From Zarea fungicola (lineage: Eukaryota; Ascomycota; Sordariomycetes; Hypocreales; Cordycipitaceae), in the NCBI GenBank assembly GCA_900169235.1, contig FWCC01000110.1, positions 62,001-126,000 of the forward strand: a stretch of DNA of 64,000 nt, in the 5' to 3' direction. The position numbers and the translations under genes were made by a program. The notes under the pieces were generated by a model. That model did not search any database and had not been told where the DNA came from. It was given only the letters and a program-made list of their open reading frames with translations. Positions within the stretch are counted from its first letter, which is position 1, and every line of letters begins with the position of its first letter. Positions 43,749 through 55,861 of the stretch are shown here, piece after piece.

Positions 43749-44255
43749 GGCGAGCAGTGATCAAGAGCGGTTCCAACGTCAACACCAAGCAACAGACACC
43801 ACGCAGATTATTTTTCGAAACCAACATAATGAAAACATGCGTATAGGGGGTGTTTTAAGAAGAGCGGCGACGGAATGCTTGCGATTCGTGTTTTTTCGGC
43901 AGCTCGGTGCACAGCGCCGCACCTGGCTTATGCCAGCAATGGGCTCGGCAGCATTTGTACCCCAGTGGTGAAATTGATAAAAGGCTTCTTCTACTTTTGC
44001 CTGGACTAAAGCCCCAATTTACCTGTATTGTGACAGCTTCGGAAGATCAAGTCGTCTGTGCGATTAGTGATCCAGGGCGCCGCCTTACCAGGTTGGAATC
44101 ATAGCTCGCTTGACTCGGCGCCGAGCTGGCCGAGCCTACTTACTTCCTTTACAAAGTCATACAACATTGCTGGCCTTGCCCCCGAAAAAAAACCAAGCGG
44201 TTCTCTTGAATTCTGCATTTTTACGCGGAATATATAATACAAGAAACACTACCTC
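43749..44255. promoter_or_regulatory. Shared MFS/Zn2Cys6 promoter with perfect palindrome CTCGGCGCCGAG
   Basis: The 12-bp palindrome at 44114-44125 contains CGG and CCG triplets in inverted order two bases apart, the type of site bound by Zn2Cys6 dimers. A nearby GGCCGAG (44128-44134) adds a half-site. A TATATAATA box at about 44230 serves the regulator gene. Binding by the neighbouring regulator is inference. Confidence 0.45.
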
Positions 44256-46595
44256 ATGACTAGAGCACCGAAAAGATCTGCATCGTCTGTCGATAGCGAC
44301 GACACTGCGCGACAACCTCCTCCGTCCCGGAAGCCGGTTCCGGCCCAGGGCAGATTCGGGCTCGGCGGTGCGGCGCCTCCGCGGTCCTGCGAGCGGTGCC
44401 ATCGCCGAAAAGTCCGCTGTGACCGCATCGTGCCGTGCAACAATTGCTTGCGGCATGGCATGACGTGTGTGTACCCGGAAAAAGACGATGAACCGTCTGC
44501 AAAATCGCCGAGTCTGCGCGAAATCTCGGACCGCCTGGAGCGAGTGGAAACAATCTTGCTCAACCGCCTGTCGGAGGGGAGCGAAGCTGTGACATGTGCT
44601 CCGACAGAGGAAGACGGCAACCCTGATCATCGCCGCCGGCGTCAGGCCGAATCTGCCATCCCAACTGAATCTTGGTGTGGGACAAAGGTTAAACATACTG
44701 GGAAAAACGGCCAGCAAGTATCCAAGAAACATCAAATCAAGTCAACCTGGGAGCTCTTGTTGAATAGCTCCGATGTCGAGCGGCTACTGCAGGAAGTAAG
44801 TTGACATTTTCTTTTCAAGCCGATTACATTTGCAGATGGTGCTGATACGTAGCATTGTCAGGAGTCCATTCTCTCGGAAGCAGCAGCGTCACAACCGGGA
44901 GCGAATGGGCCAGTGTACAGCAATGGCTCTACACAGTCTGGTATTGCCTCTTCAGAGGCAAACTCTCATCCGCTCGACTTTTATCCTGATACCCAGGTAG
45001 CTCTCCGGTTATGGGATGTATATGTCAAATTGGTCGACCCTGTGGTTAAAATCTTGCATATTCCTACAATGCAGTCAACCATTGTGGCCACAATCCTGGA
45101 TCCAGCGTCCGCGACACCATCAACGCTGGTGTTGACTGTTGCCATTTATTTCGCTGCTCTCACAGCCCTTTGCCACAATGAAACAGAAGAGACTGTTGAT
45201 ATTCCAAAGGAGAAGCCTGTTCTTTTAAAGCATTGTCAGACTGCATTGGACAGGCTGCTCACGACGCCCGAAGTGATGGATCGTCCTCAACTGGCGACAC
45301 TACAGGCTTTTGCAATATATGTAGTACGTGTATACTGCTTGGTACTTTCCATTTTGCCGCAACTTTTATTGTATTTAACTAACCAACGCCTTCTTCAGAC
45401 CTGCTTACGGGCCAATGAGCTTGGACGTAGAGTATGGGTCCTCACTGGGCTTGCCATTCGACTTGCTCAGTCGATTGGCCTGCACAGAAACGTGACTTCT
45501 CTCAGATTGAGCCCCTTTGAGTTGGAGATGCGCTGCCGGCTTTGGTGGCAGCTATGTGTGCTCGACGCTCGCGCTCCCGAAGAACAAGGGCTCGAGCCAG
45601 CCCTGGACCTGGTGAACCAGGAACTCCGCCTTCCCCTAAACGTAAATGACAATCAACTTTATCCAGACATGCCAAGTCTGCCCAAAGAATCAAAAGCATG
45701 GACAGAAATGTCCTTTTTTCTCATCCAGACCGATTCGTGTCGGCTCGTGCATCCAATGCTCCACCATCCCGAAGGGCTCGTGGACGTTGAAGGAAAGCGA
45801 GTACGCCTTCAGAGGCCAATGCTCTATCTTTCCGACAAATTTGGCCTCTCGCCCGACTTCCCAGAGCCGAATCGCCTGGCGCGCCTAGCGACCCAGCATG
45901 TCTTGACCGCCTGCAAGAAGATGGCGTTTGTGCTGCAGCTGCGCGAGGACGTAGGCCGGCGAAAGCAACAAGGCGAGGCGGGGCCTAATAGCACCGCCTT
46001 ACAGGAGGCGTCCAAGCTCTCTTTTACTCTGGCCTGTGATACCCTGGAGAGAAGCAACACCTTGGTGAATGAGGGCATGGCTGGCGGGTTCCAATGGTTC
46101 TTCAACATGTACGTGCAGTGGTACGCACTATCCTACGTCCTCCGCACTCTCCGAGGCGGCGGCAGCAGCCCGGATGGGCGCGACACGGCGAATACATTGG
46201 CTCTGGTAGACGTACTCGTGCATCGTGCCACGAAGCATCACCGACAGGCGGCGACGTTTCATGGCGGGCAGTATCCCGGCAGAATCTGGGGGCTGCTTGA
46301 GTCGTATCGACGCCAGGCTTTGTCGTCGAGACAACTGTACGCGTCTTCAATGACGGCCGCAGATGGCCGGACACAGATGCCGAGCCGCAAAAAGGATTAT
46401 AATTGGCAAGCCCAGTCCAACAATGCTGACATACCGCCGCCAGCACACCCAGGGGCGGGAGAGGAAGATATGCCCATTGTTTCTGACTGGATGGACGAAT
46501 TTATTTCAGATTCTGACCAGGCGTCGTCCTTGAATCTATTGGTGCCAGAGCTTTCTTTTTTGCCGGATTGGAATGCTATCATCAATGGCTCGTAA
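44256..46595 (+). CDS. Zn2Cys6 transcription factor with fungal middle homology region
   Basis: Three exons: 44256-44795, 44862-45323, 45399-46595 (introns of 66 and 75 bp), giving 732 residues. The second intron has no stop and a length divisible by three, so a simple ORF reads through it; its TTTAACTAACC branch point and CTTCTTCAG end show it is real. The zinc cluster at about residues 48-74 has the exact C-X2-C-X6-C-X5-C-X2-C-X6-C spacing (CERCHRRKVRCDRIVPCNNC). A predicted coiled coil follows (LREISDRLERVETILL). The fungal-specific domain begins at about residue 225 and includes ANELGRRVWVLTGLAIRLAQSIGLHR and ELEMRCRLWWQLCVLDARAPEEQG. The C-terminus is acidic (possible activation region). 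Likely regulates the adjacent MFS gene. Confidence 0.95.
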
Positions 46596-48103
46596 GCGGA
46601 ATCGTTCGAGCAGTTTGTCCAGTTTTCGGCTTGTGCTCTTCCCAGTCAGTTCCCCCTCTTCAATAAATCGCTATCTGAGACCAGAAATTTAAGACAACAA
46701 TTTTCTGTACCTGGTTATCGTAGTACTTATGCAGGCAATGTCAGTAGATTTTAGGTACCCCATTGAGAACGCGGCACAATTTTCTGGAATCCCGGCAAGT
46801 GACCTTTCCAGCGCTTTTTTACGTAGTTCATAAAAGTTACGACTCTCTGTGATCGGATCGGCGTTCCAACAAGGTTGGTGGACCTCGCTTCTAGCCTTGC
46901 GGCTTATTGGCACCAGCTTGTCATACACGCTAACTCTCGAGCTTGGACATGAGGAGTAGAGCCCTGTTGTCTCGATACTGTCAGAGTTTTGTCTGGCTTC
47001 GTTTAACTAGTTAGTTAGTGTTGGCTTTACAGGTCTTTCATGATGTGAGAAAAAGTGGTCTGCTCATTGGTAACTTGAATGGTGCAATGCTGACTAGAAC
47101 TTATAATCACCTTTTTGGGGTGAAACCCAGAGAATCCAATCTCGCAAGTATACGCTAATCTCTAGTGAGGAGGTCGGCATTTGGATTATGGTACATATTA
47201 CTGTCTACCTGTGAATGGCGTGCTTTGTTGTGTCTCTCCTTCGTCGGCGAACCTCTATGTATTTCCTAGCTCTTACCCCTTACATGCAGGCTACTCTGCA
47301 GAAATCGAAAGTAGAAGTGTTTTATTGGATCAAGGTAAACGGTAACAACTTGACTGCATGCCTGGCGATTAACTTCTTTCAACAGTGGGGAAATGTAGCT
47401 TAAAGAGAAATCAAGGCATCAAGGCATCTTGTGCTTCGGAGAAGGAAGCCAAAGCCCCAAAATGAAAACCAACACGAGAACTCCGAACCTTGATTCCAAT
47501 TTTTTGTTTGGGCAGAGTGTAATGCTGGGAGGTGGCCAATGCAGGAGAGATTCAAACCGGCTCTTCGGTAGTCGGGGTACCCGAATCGAGTGATGCGCGG
47601 GTGGCTTGTGCTAGCATCTGCCGGTAGCCGGAGATTTTCTGACAAAGAGTCAAAAATTGGAAACTGCCGGCCTCACCGTACAGTAAATACGTGAGTGGTA
47701 GGTACGTTCCGCCGCAATTTGCAATGCAACTCTAGATGCTGGGCGTGACTTTTAAAACTGGGCTGCAGTGAACGGGAGAGGTCGCTTAAACAAAAGACCG
47801 CTATAAGACACAGTGAGATTGGGAGAAAAGTCAGGAGAAAGACTGTTAAAGATAAAGTCCGAGCCATGATGAAGGACAAAAGTAGTCTAGACGGTCGAAA
47901 AGGTCTGGAGAAAAAGTCCGTTTATAGAATGGAGGAAATGAGATACTTTAGTTGCATTGGTACCAAGTTTCCCAAATGCTGGAACAGGTATAAAAGCACC
48001 CTTGTGCCATTGTTCACAGGGCAAAGCATCTACAAATATCGCACCACCATCTTCTTCTTAGCGTATCTCGCTGCTCTTGGCTTTTCTCCTTAATTCATAC
48101 AAA
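46596..48103. other. Intergenic stretch of 1.5 kb upstream of the epoxide hydrolase gene
   Basis: No gene is supported. A 79-codon minus-strand frame at 46689-46928 has no recognisable family. A clear TATA box lies at 47989-47996, for the gene at 48104. Confidence 0.55.
47989..47996 (+). promoter_or_regulatory. TATA box TATAAAAG of the epoxide hydrolase-like gene
   Basis: Perfect TATAAAAG, 108 bp before the ATG at 48104. This fits a transcription start about 30 bp downstream and a leader of about 75 bases, as for inducible fungal genes. Confidence 0.65.
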
Positions 48104-49591
48104 ATGCAGGCACCGTTTACATTGCTGCTCCTTGCAGTGAGCAGCCTGGCCTCGGCGGCACCGGCCACGAACGCAGCTAATAATGTCGCTCCCACAGCGA
48201 GCAGCAGCAACAGCAGTGACTTCGACCCTGCCTCGTACACAAAGACATTCGCCTCGTGCAAAGCTGTCGACCGAGGTGGGCTCACTCCCCTCAACGTGCA
48301 GTTGAAGCTGGCGTACCTCGACATCAATCCGACGGCGAAAAAGGTCATTCTAATGTCCCACGGATGGCCATCGCTGTGGACGACGTACAGGAACCAGATC
48401 CAGACGCTGGGAAAGGACTATCGCCTCATCATCCCGGAACACCGTGGCTATGGAGACTCGGAGCATCCTCACGATTTGTACGAGTCCAACACAATGCCTG
48501 ATGTATGTTTTTGTTCTTCCCCGCTCTGTCTGTAAGAAAATGTTTGAATACTAACTTGTTCCTTCTTCACCAAAATTTGCCAGTTTGTCAATGACTTCAT
48601 GTGCATCATGGACCATGCTGGCGTCGGTGCCGGCGTCTGCATGGGCAATGACTTTGGTGCTCAAGTTTGCTGGGAGGCTGCCCGTAGCCGTCCTGACCGG
48701 TTTATCGGTGTCTTTAATGTCGGGATTCCCGTAAGTGATGTTGTACCTAGATGAACGGTTTCTCTCATCAATACTGTCTCAGTCAACTCGTCAACTGACG
48801 CCCTCCCTCTTTTCCCATCATATTTAGTACGTGTCTGGAAAATACGACTTCATCCCTACCGAAAAGCTCGTCGAGCTCGCTCCCGGCTTCGGCTATCAGC
48901 TCTACCTCTCCAACAATGCGACCGGCGGCGCCGTCGAGCTCGATGCGGACCCTCGCAACGCCATTCGCTCCTGCGCCCGCCTGGCGTCGTCCGTCGTGCC
49001 CGATGAGTTCCTCAAGGACACCACGACCTTTCTCGGGGCCTGGCGCGCGGCCAACAAGGCGGCGAACCGCACGGACATTCCCCCGTCGGGCATCATGTCT
49101 GCCGCCGTCGAGGACTACATGGTGGCCTCGTACAAGAAGCAAGGGTTCTACAACACGTTCAATGGCTACCAGCGTCGGAACCGGTACGATACGTGGCAGT
49201 TTGAGCGCGCGCAGGGCAACTACACGCTTTCGATACCGACGTTTAGTCTGTTCCCGACCAAGGACCCCGTGGCGCCATGGGCCAAGGTTGCGCTGGCTCT
49301 GGGCTCGCACCTATTTCTCACAAATCACTACAATGCTGTCAGTTATTTTTGGATCTCTTCCTTTTCTTCGTTTTTTCTCCTTTTTTTTGCTGTTTCTTCC
49401 CTGTTGGTAAAAGCGAGCAGGCTCCTTCCAAAGTCTTTGTATCCAAGTCTTTCAATTTGCTTCAAGGTACTAACAACTACTGGTTCCAACAGACCATTGC
49501 TACCGCTCATTGGCCTCATGAAGAGAAGCCGGACGCATACGATGCCTTCTTCCGTGAATGGATCGGCAACGTCACATTTCCAAGCCATTAA
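48104..49591 (+). CDS. Secreted epoxide hydrolase-like alpha/beta hydrolase
   Basis: Four exons: 48104-48502, 48584-48730, 48828-49337, 49493-49591 (introns of 81, 97 and 155 bp; the last has a perfect TACTAAC branch point), giving 384 residues. Residues 1-19 are a signal peptide (MQAPFTLLLLAVSSLASAA), then a Ser/Asn-rich linker. The hydrolase part has HGWP (86-89, oxyanion site), PEHRGYGDS, and the nucleophile elbow GNDFG with Asp 156 rather than Ser, which points to epoxide hydrolase or dehalogenase chemistry. Asp 328 (FPTKDP) and His 358 (TAHWPHEEKP) complete the triad. Tyr residues near 290 and 296 are candidate lid tyrosines that would favour epoxide hydrolysis. Exon 4, which carries the His, is only 33 codons long. 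Secretion is less common for this family. Confidence 0.93.
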
Positions 49592-50461
49592 ATGATAAGG
49601 ACGAGCGACACTGGAAGTGTGGCAAGAGTGGAGATGTATTTGTGTAAACGTGTATAGACATAGAGAGCGCAAAATAGAGGCAGAAAAAGTATTACAGGTC
49701 AAATATGAAACGGTTGTACATTTGATGTACTTGAGTTGCGTGTTTCATGCCTGCAACGTCTCTTTGGCACTACTTTCTTGTCAGCCATGTAATCATACTT
49801 GTAGGTTTTGCAATAATTGCCCAGGGAAAAGATGAGAGAGAAAAACACGCATAGGACGAAAAGTGTAGCTGAGTCTAAATCATCCAGCTGGCGGGGGAAA
49901 GTCAAGCGAGTCGTTTGGTAAACGGCCAGCATAAGGGAAGCCCGAGAGAGCGGCAAAAGTCGGGGGCAGTCAAAAGAGTCACATCTGCGGCAACCTCTGC
50001 AAATGCTGTCGATCGAGATTGAATGATTCACCACAGGCCTATGTAATAAACGTCACACAAGATAAGCTTCGCAAGATTTGCGTGGGCCGAGAAGCCACAG
50101 GACTGCACGATGATGCAGCCGTGCATAAGGTCGATACGTGTTGTGGGGGTGGGGTGCATGATACGAGGATAGCGTGCGCACTGTTTGGAACGGCGCTTGT
50201 ATGAATAATGTGTTTCACTGAGACGCGGCCTCGGAGATTTTCTTTGTGAGTAATGCGCGGCAGTAGAACGTCTTGAGGTCTGTGTACACTGCTGTGCAGA
50301 ATGCCGTGTAGAATGCCGTGTGTGCATGGTAAATGACTGGTCGACGTTGGTATGAGCGCAATGTGGCCGCTCTCAACATACAAGAGTTGTGGGGGTTTCG
50401 GAATACTAAAATATACTACACTTGAAGCTAATAATACAGTGTTTTCGAATGGTCAGACGGG
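49592..50461. other. Intergenic, convergent 3' ends of epoxide hydrolase and thioredoxin-like genes
   Basis: About 870 bp; no coding or repeated structure worth naming. Confidence 0.6.
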
Positions 50462-51343
50462 CTACTTGGAGCGGCCAAATAAACCTCCAAAGGAGAGGCC
50501 CGGTCCGGCGCCGCCACCACGGCCGCCGTGACGTCGGGCCTCGTTTTGAATCCATTGGGCGAGAAACTGGCGATCGGACAGCTGTCTGCCGTCGGTGATC
50601 TTGGTGGTGGTCTGGGCCTCGCCGGCGTCGAAGCTGAGAAGGGTGGGTATGGAGGTGATCATATATGTCATGGCCAGACCATCGGCGCCAGCGGACATGA
50701 TGTCGGGGCTATCAAACTCAACGGGGGCAAAGGCGACGCCGCCTTCTGCCTCGCCAAGACCAGACTCGATGAGGGAGCGGATCAAAGGCTCGACGGTACG
50801 ACAGGTTGGGCACCAAGAGGCGGTCCAGAATGTCAAGAGCGGGATGCGGGAGGACGAGGACACGGCGAGATAAGTTTGAAAGGTGTCATTGTTGCGAACT
50901 CTACAAGTTTAGGGGGAGTGGAGGCTGTCGAGTCAGAATAAGAAGCAAGACAAAACGAATACGGGAAAAAAGGAGCGAATGATGGAGTGCAAGAGTATAT
51001 GTAAATCTTACGGGGAAAAGATCTGGTTCTTGGCGCGACGTGGCGTAGAGGTTGAAAAGGCTGCTGTACCGCAAGCACGCGGGGTTGACCACGGGAGCCG
51101 TAAGTGACGAGACTGGCCAGCAAGAGTCAGACGACGACAACGACGACTAGGGTTAATAACAGAAGCGGACACGGCGGCGGTAAACCCGGGTGAGGCTGGG
51201 CGGAGGAGAGCTGCAGCAATGATGGGCTTGGAGCTGGTGTGTATGGTGTGATGGCTCGTGACACGCACTGATGGCCAGAGATGGGCAGCGGCAGCAATTC
51301 GATGAGCGGTGGCGGCGGTTGAAGCAGCGGCGGTGGATTGCAT
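50462..51343 (-). CDS. Mitochondrial thioredoxin-like protein
   Basis: Two exons: 51343-51012 and 50900-50462 (intron of 111 bp, donor GTAAGA, acceptor TTGTAG), giving 256 residues. The junction reads KNQIFSPVRNNDTFQTYLAV. Residues 1-100 are rich in Ala, Ser, Arg and His with almost no acids (MQSTAAASTAATAHRIAAAA), as in a mitochondrial presequence. The thioredoxin fold follows: LLTFWTASWCPTC with active site Cys 141-Pro-Thr-Cys 144 instead of the usual CGPC, and a cis-proline loop at ITSIPTLLSFDAG. The C-terminus is Gly-rich (GGRGGGAGPGLSFGGLFG), which is odd for thioredoxins. A CPTC site suggests altered redox potential. The partner is unknown. Confidence 0.9.
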
Positions 51344-53399
51344 GGCTTTGTCTGCTGTTGACGGATACGATGACTCTGTGGGGGAGTGTGGCGATGGAAA
51401 AAAACAGCGGTGGGTGGTTGATGAAACGGATGGGCTGGCGGTGGAGGAGATTGGGGAGTCGAGGGCGACGGTGTTTGATAGTCTTTGGTGTGTTGATGAG
51501 GGAGGGGCTCAGCTCAGGATCTAGGCTTTTTTAGCTGGAACGCACAGGGGCGGATTATGAATTGTGTTATTAGCTACCTATGAATAACTAGGAGAGACTC
51601 TGATAAGACGGCCGAGGGATGACGGATAGCTGTCGGCAGTCGAGACTCGCGGTGAATGTGGAATGATGTGCAACACCAAGATTGATGGCGAGGCTGACGA
51701 ATTTAGTTGCAGATTTAGTTACGGATAGGGACGAGTGTAGATTTTTTACTATTTGGTTGATTGTTTTTCAGGATCAAAGTGACGCATGCTGGTGCAGCAG
51801 CTGGCCATTCAGGCCACTTGGCCTACAGCAGGATGAGGTCATAGGGGTCTGCTGAGCACTGCGCACTGGGGCACTTAATGCAGCCAGTGCTTTAGCGCCT
51901 GGGGAAATTTGACAGGGCTCTAAATGGCGCTAGTTGGCAGGGGGGCAAGGCAAGCAGCAGCCTATTGCAAGGTCCCGACCACAGCGTGCATGCGGCCCAT
52001 GTGGATATACTATTGGCATCTACAGTTATCTCGGTGGCGTCAGTCGGAGGCGCTCTAGAGTGTCCAGTCGGGTTGAACAAGTCTGGGGTGATTTGGGTGT
52101 CACAGGCATTCCAGAGTGCTGCAAGCCCCCCCGAGTCAACACCAAAGACATTGTATTCTTTTTTTAGCTGAGAGGTTTCATGCAGCCAGGGTCTGGGCCT
52201 ACTGTGTCTTCCCCGCAAGCAAAAGCCTCATGTACTCAAGGGCATTATTGGTGCACCTTGGTGAGCTGGCAACTGGCGAGAGATCAAACACGATGCGCTG
52301 TAGCATGATGAAAAATATTGCCAATCAAGAATAAAATCCCTAATGTGTTATTCGCCATGGCCAGGTCAGACTGGCCCCGTGTTCTCCGCCTCGTCAGTTG
52401 TCCGCCCTGTAACCAGTCAGCCAAGGTGGTTCGACCAGACGGGGCTCCGCTGTAGCTGCCACTACCGTCCTCCGGTGGTTCAAGGCGCGTCACACTGCAC
52501 ATGCACCTACAGCAACAATGCCCATGTCTGGCACCCACAGCACGGGCACCCCACCCACTTGCCACTGCTGTCTTGGTTGCCACGCCCCGCCTCGGCCGGC
52601 ATGCCTACCGCTGTGCCTCAACAACATGCAGTAGAGTACGTACTCCACATTTGCAGTCACAAACTACCATCACCATCACCAGCCGGAGTCGCGGATCTAC
52701 ACTTTCTCTTTTCCCTTATATCTGCATTCTTTCCCTCGCTACTCCTCTCATCATATCCTCCCTTGGCCAGCTTCTTCCTCTTACCTGGCTGCCGTCCTCT
52801 CTAGGCGTGCAAAGAACCAGTCGTCCCATCCGTCACATCCATCACATCCATCNNNNNNNNNNNNNNNNNNNNNNNTTTTTTTTTTTTTTTTTTTCATGAT
52901 CCGTCGCCAAACCATATTGTGGCTCCAATAAACATTTCCATAGACGCCACTCACCACATTCCCAACCATAAATCCTCTACCGGACTTGCCTTATCTATAC
53001 TCTCTTGAGTTTCTTTAGACCTCTATGACCTTTTCTTCCATTTTGCAGCTTCCTGCTAACCTCTACCACTAGCGTCTGCTCCACGCAACTACGCTGCACC
53101 GGGTTGTCCTAGCCTCTCGCACCATCACCAACACCTACCTCACTGCCTGTGACCTTGCCTGGAGCCAACTCGGCATTTGCCGTTTACAACCCAAACTATC
53201 CTACGCTACTCGCTTGCCTATCCTAGATCCAACTCTATCGTTTCTTGTACACGCTTCTCTTAAATCTTCTCTCGCCTCGCCTCTTCAATTCTCTAACCTA
53301 CGGACACTACCACCACCCATCAAGCATTTGTATACCCTACAATATTCAATATTGCCAATCATCCTGCTTTGTTTAGACCAAGTCAACTACTCATCACCA
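51344..53399. other. Intergenic/leader stretch with assembly gap
   Basis: No gene is seen between the two divergent starts. The right half (52650-53399) is strongly pyrimidine-rich (CT-rich blocks, TATCC), typical of a long 5' leader of a highly expressed fungal gene, here the MFS carrier. A CATCCATCA-type 9-bp repeat (52831-52852) runs into the N gap. Confidence 0.55.
52853..52894. other. Assembly gap of 23 N followed by poly-T
   Basis: N at 52853-52875, then T to about 52894. It is preceded by a short ATCACATCC repeat, so a longer simple repeat may be collapsed here. Confidence 0.95.
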
Positions 53400-55861
53400 A
53401 TGTCTTCCTCGGATCCCTCAATGACTGAAGAAAAGTCCCCGGCTGGTCGCCTTGGGCCATTTCGTCGCTTCTTTGGCCGACGCCCTTCCGCCAACGACTC
53501 GGACGAGGACCATCCGCGCACGTCAAAATGGAGCATGGGCGTCCTCAACGACCCCAAGACAGTCGAAGTTCCCGGTAAGATTACCCTTGAGCCTTTTCAA
53601 ACATCTTTCTGGCCGCAAACACTGACGCTTTTCTTCCAGGCTCCGTTTTGCTGCTTGCCGCCAATCGCAATGAACCACTTGGCTTGCGCAATATCAATGC
53701 CCGCAACTCCCACTCTTCTATCCCTACTGGTTTCCCCGTCGATATTCCCATGACACCTGGCGGTACCCATATTGTGCCCAGCACTCCCGGCAATAGTCAT
53801 GCTCAGTCGACTGAGGAGGCGAAAAAGACTACCAGCGATGGAGAGATCATCCTGGAACCCCAGCCTGAAGATTCAGTCAATGACCCTCTCAACTGGCCCT
53901 CCTGGCGCCGCGATGCTGCGCTTCTATCGCTTGGCTTTTACTGCATGCTTGGCGGCGGTGTCACTCCAATCCTCGCTGCCGGATTTACCGATGTTGCTCG
54001 AGAGTACAATGTCGAAGTCGAAACTGTCGCACTCACCACTGGCCTCTACATGATGGGCCTTGGTGTCGGTTCAGTCTTCGCCTCACCCACTGCTATCCTC
54101 TATGGAAAACGTCCCGTATATCTTGTTAGTGCCATTTTATTCATCAGTACGTCTCTCTGGGCTGGGTGGTCCCCGTCGTTTGCCTCCCTCTCCGCCGCTC
54201 GCGTTTTCCAAGGTATCGCCATCAGCCCTGTTGAATGTCTGCCTTCGGCAACCATTGCCGAGATTTTCTTCCTTCATGAGCGCGCCTTTCGTATTGGCAT
54301 TTACACCCTCCTACTTCTTGGAGGCAAAAACTTGGTCCCGCTCGTCAGTGCTGCCATTATTGGCCGATTTGGCTGGCGATGGGTCTTTTGGTATGTTTTA
54401 TCCTAGTCAAGGAGATGCTACTCGTAGCACGAATTTTCTAACGAATCAAACAGGATCATAGCAATGATTGTTGGCCTCGCCGGCGTGCTCCTATTTCTTT
54501 TCGTTCCAGAGACCTTTTGGGATCGCACTCCCACACGAAAGAGTTCCAAGCGCCCAAATATCTTTCGTCGCCTTTCCTCTCGCTACGGCGTGCACAAGAC
54601 GCCACTTCCCGATGCACGCCCTTCAACTGAGCAACCGCACTCTCCTGGTGCCGAGCATCGTAACCATGATCAGCATGTCGGTTTCGCTCCCGAGGCCACA
54701 ATCCAAACCGATCAACATGTCACCAGTCCCGAACAGGTGCATCACAAGAACCTTCATGTAGGGTTCTCGGAGGCGTCTGATCTAGAAAAGCAACCAGACG
54801 GCAGAAACCAAGAGGATAGTCAACAATCTAAACAGCCAGAAATTGCAAAGCCTAAACACGCCGCTGCCTCTGCTTCAGAACCCGCGACTGACAACTGCTT
54901 CACAACCTCGCCAACTTCACCACACACGAGCGCTCAAGGCGGCAAGGATTCTGGCAACTTGCAGACTCCAGCTGCTCGTAATAGTATCGGCAACTCATCT
55001 GCAGTGGATTACTTCTCAAGCCGAAATGCTGCCGACAAGGAGTCTATTTCATCCACAGGCACTGGTCCACGGATACGCCAATACACTCATCATCTCCGTC
55101 AGCAGCCAGCACAGTCCTTTGTCCAACAGCTGAAACCCTACCACGGCCGCCTCAACAGCGATAGATGGATCAAGGTTCTCATTCGACCGTTTATCTTGTT
55201 TGCCTACCCTGCCGTCTTGTGGTCTGCTGTGGTCTATGCCTGTTCGATTGGCTGGCTCATCGTCATTTCGGAGACCATGGCCATCATTTATCGCGACCCA
55301 ACAACCTATAATTTCACGGCCCTGCAAACTGGTCTCGTTTATGTTTCCCCCTTTATAGGTGGCATCCTCGGAACCGGTGCTGCAGGAAAGGTCAGCGATA
55401 TTCTTGTCAAGGCAATGGCGCGCCGCAATGGAGGTCTGTACGAGCCAGAATTTCGACTGGTCATGGCCATTCCCATCCTCTTCACCACGTGCATTGGTTT
55501 GATGGGCTTTGGATGGTCAGCCCAGTTGCACAATCACTGGATAGTTCCCACCCTATTTTTCGGCATTGTTTCCTTTGGCTGCTCACTCGGCTCGACAACC
55601 TCGATTACTTTCTGTGTTGACAGCTACCGTCAATACGCCGGTGAGGCCCTCGTCACCCTCAATTTCTCCAAAAACGTTTTGCATGGATTGGTTTTTAGTC
55701 TGTTTGTCAGCCACTGGCTTGCTGATGACGGCCCGAAAAATGTGTACATCTGGATTGGCATCATCCAACTCATCCTTTTACTCTTTACGATTCCCCTCTT
55801 CATCTACGGCAAGAGACTGCGCATGTGGACTGTTCGCAAGAACCTGATGGAGAAGTTTTGA
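53400..55861 (+). CDS. MFS transporter with long central cytoplasmic loop
   Basis: Three exons: 53400-53574, 53640-54390, 54454-55861 (introns of 65 and 63 bp with CTGAC and CTAAC branch points), giving 777 residues. Junctions give TVEVPG-SVLLLAANRNEP and WRWVFW-IIAMIVGLAG. A polar N-terminus of about 150 residues precedes membrane segments; LEPQPEDSVNDPLNWPSWRRD is the entry block of fungal 12-segment carriers of the DHA1/polyamine group. Six segments run to FLFVPETFWDR, followed by about 215 hydrophilic residues (His/Ser/Gln-rich, with two HVGF copies), then six more segments from about 565. Substrate unknown. The loop is much longer than the usual 40-80 residues. The start in ACCAATGTC at 53400 is the first after the pyrimidine-rich leader. 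Confidence 0.95.
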
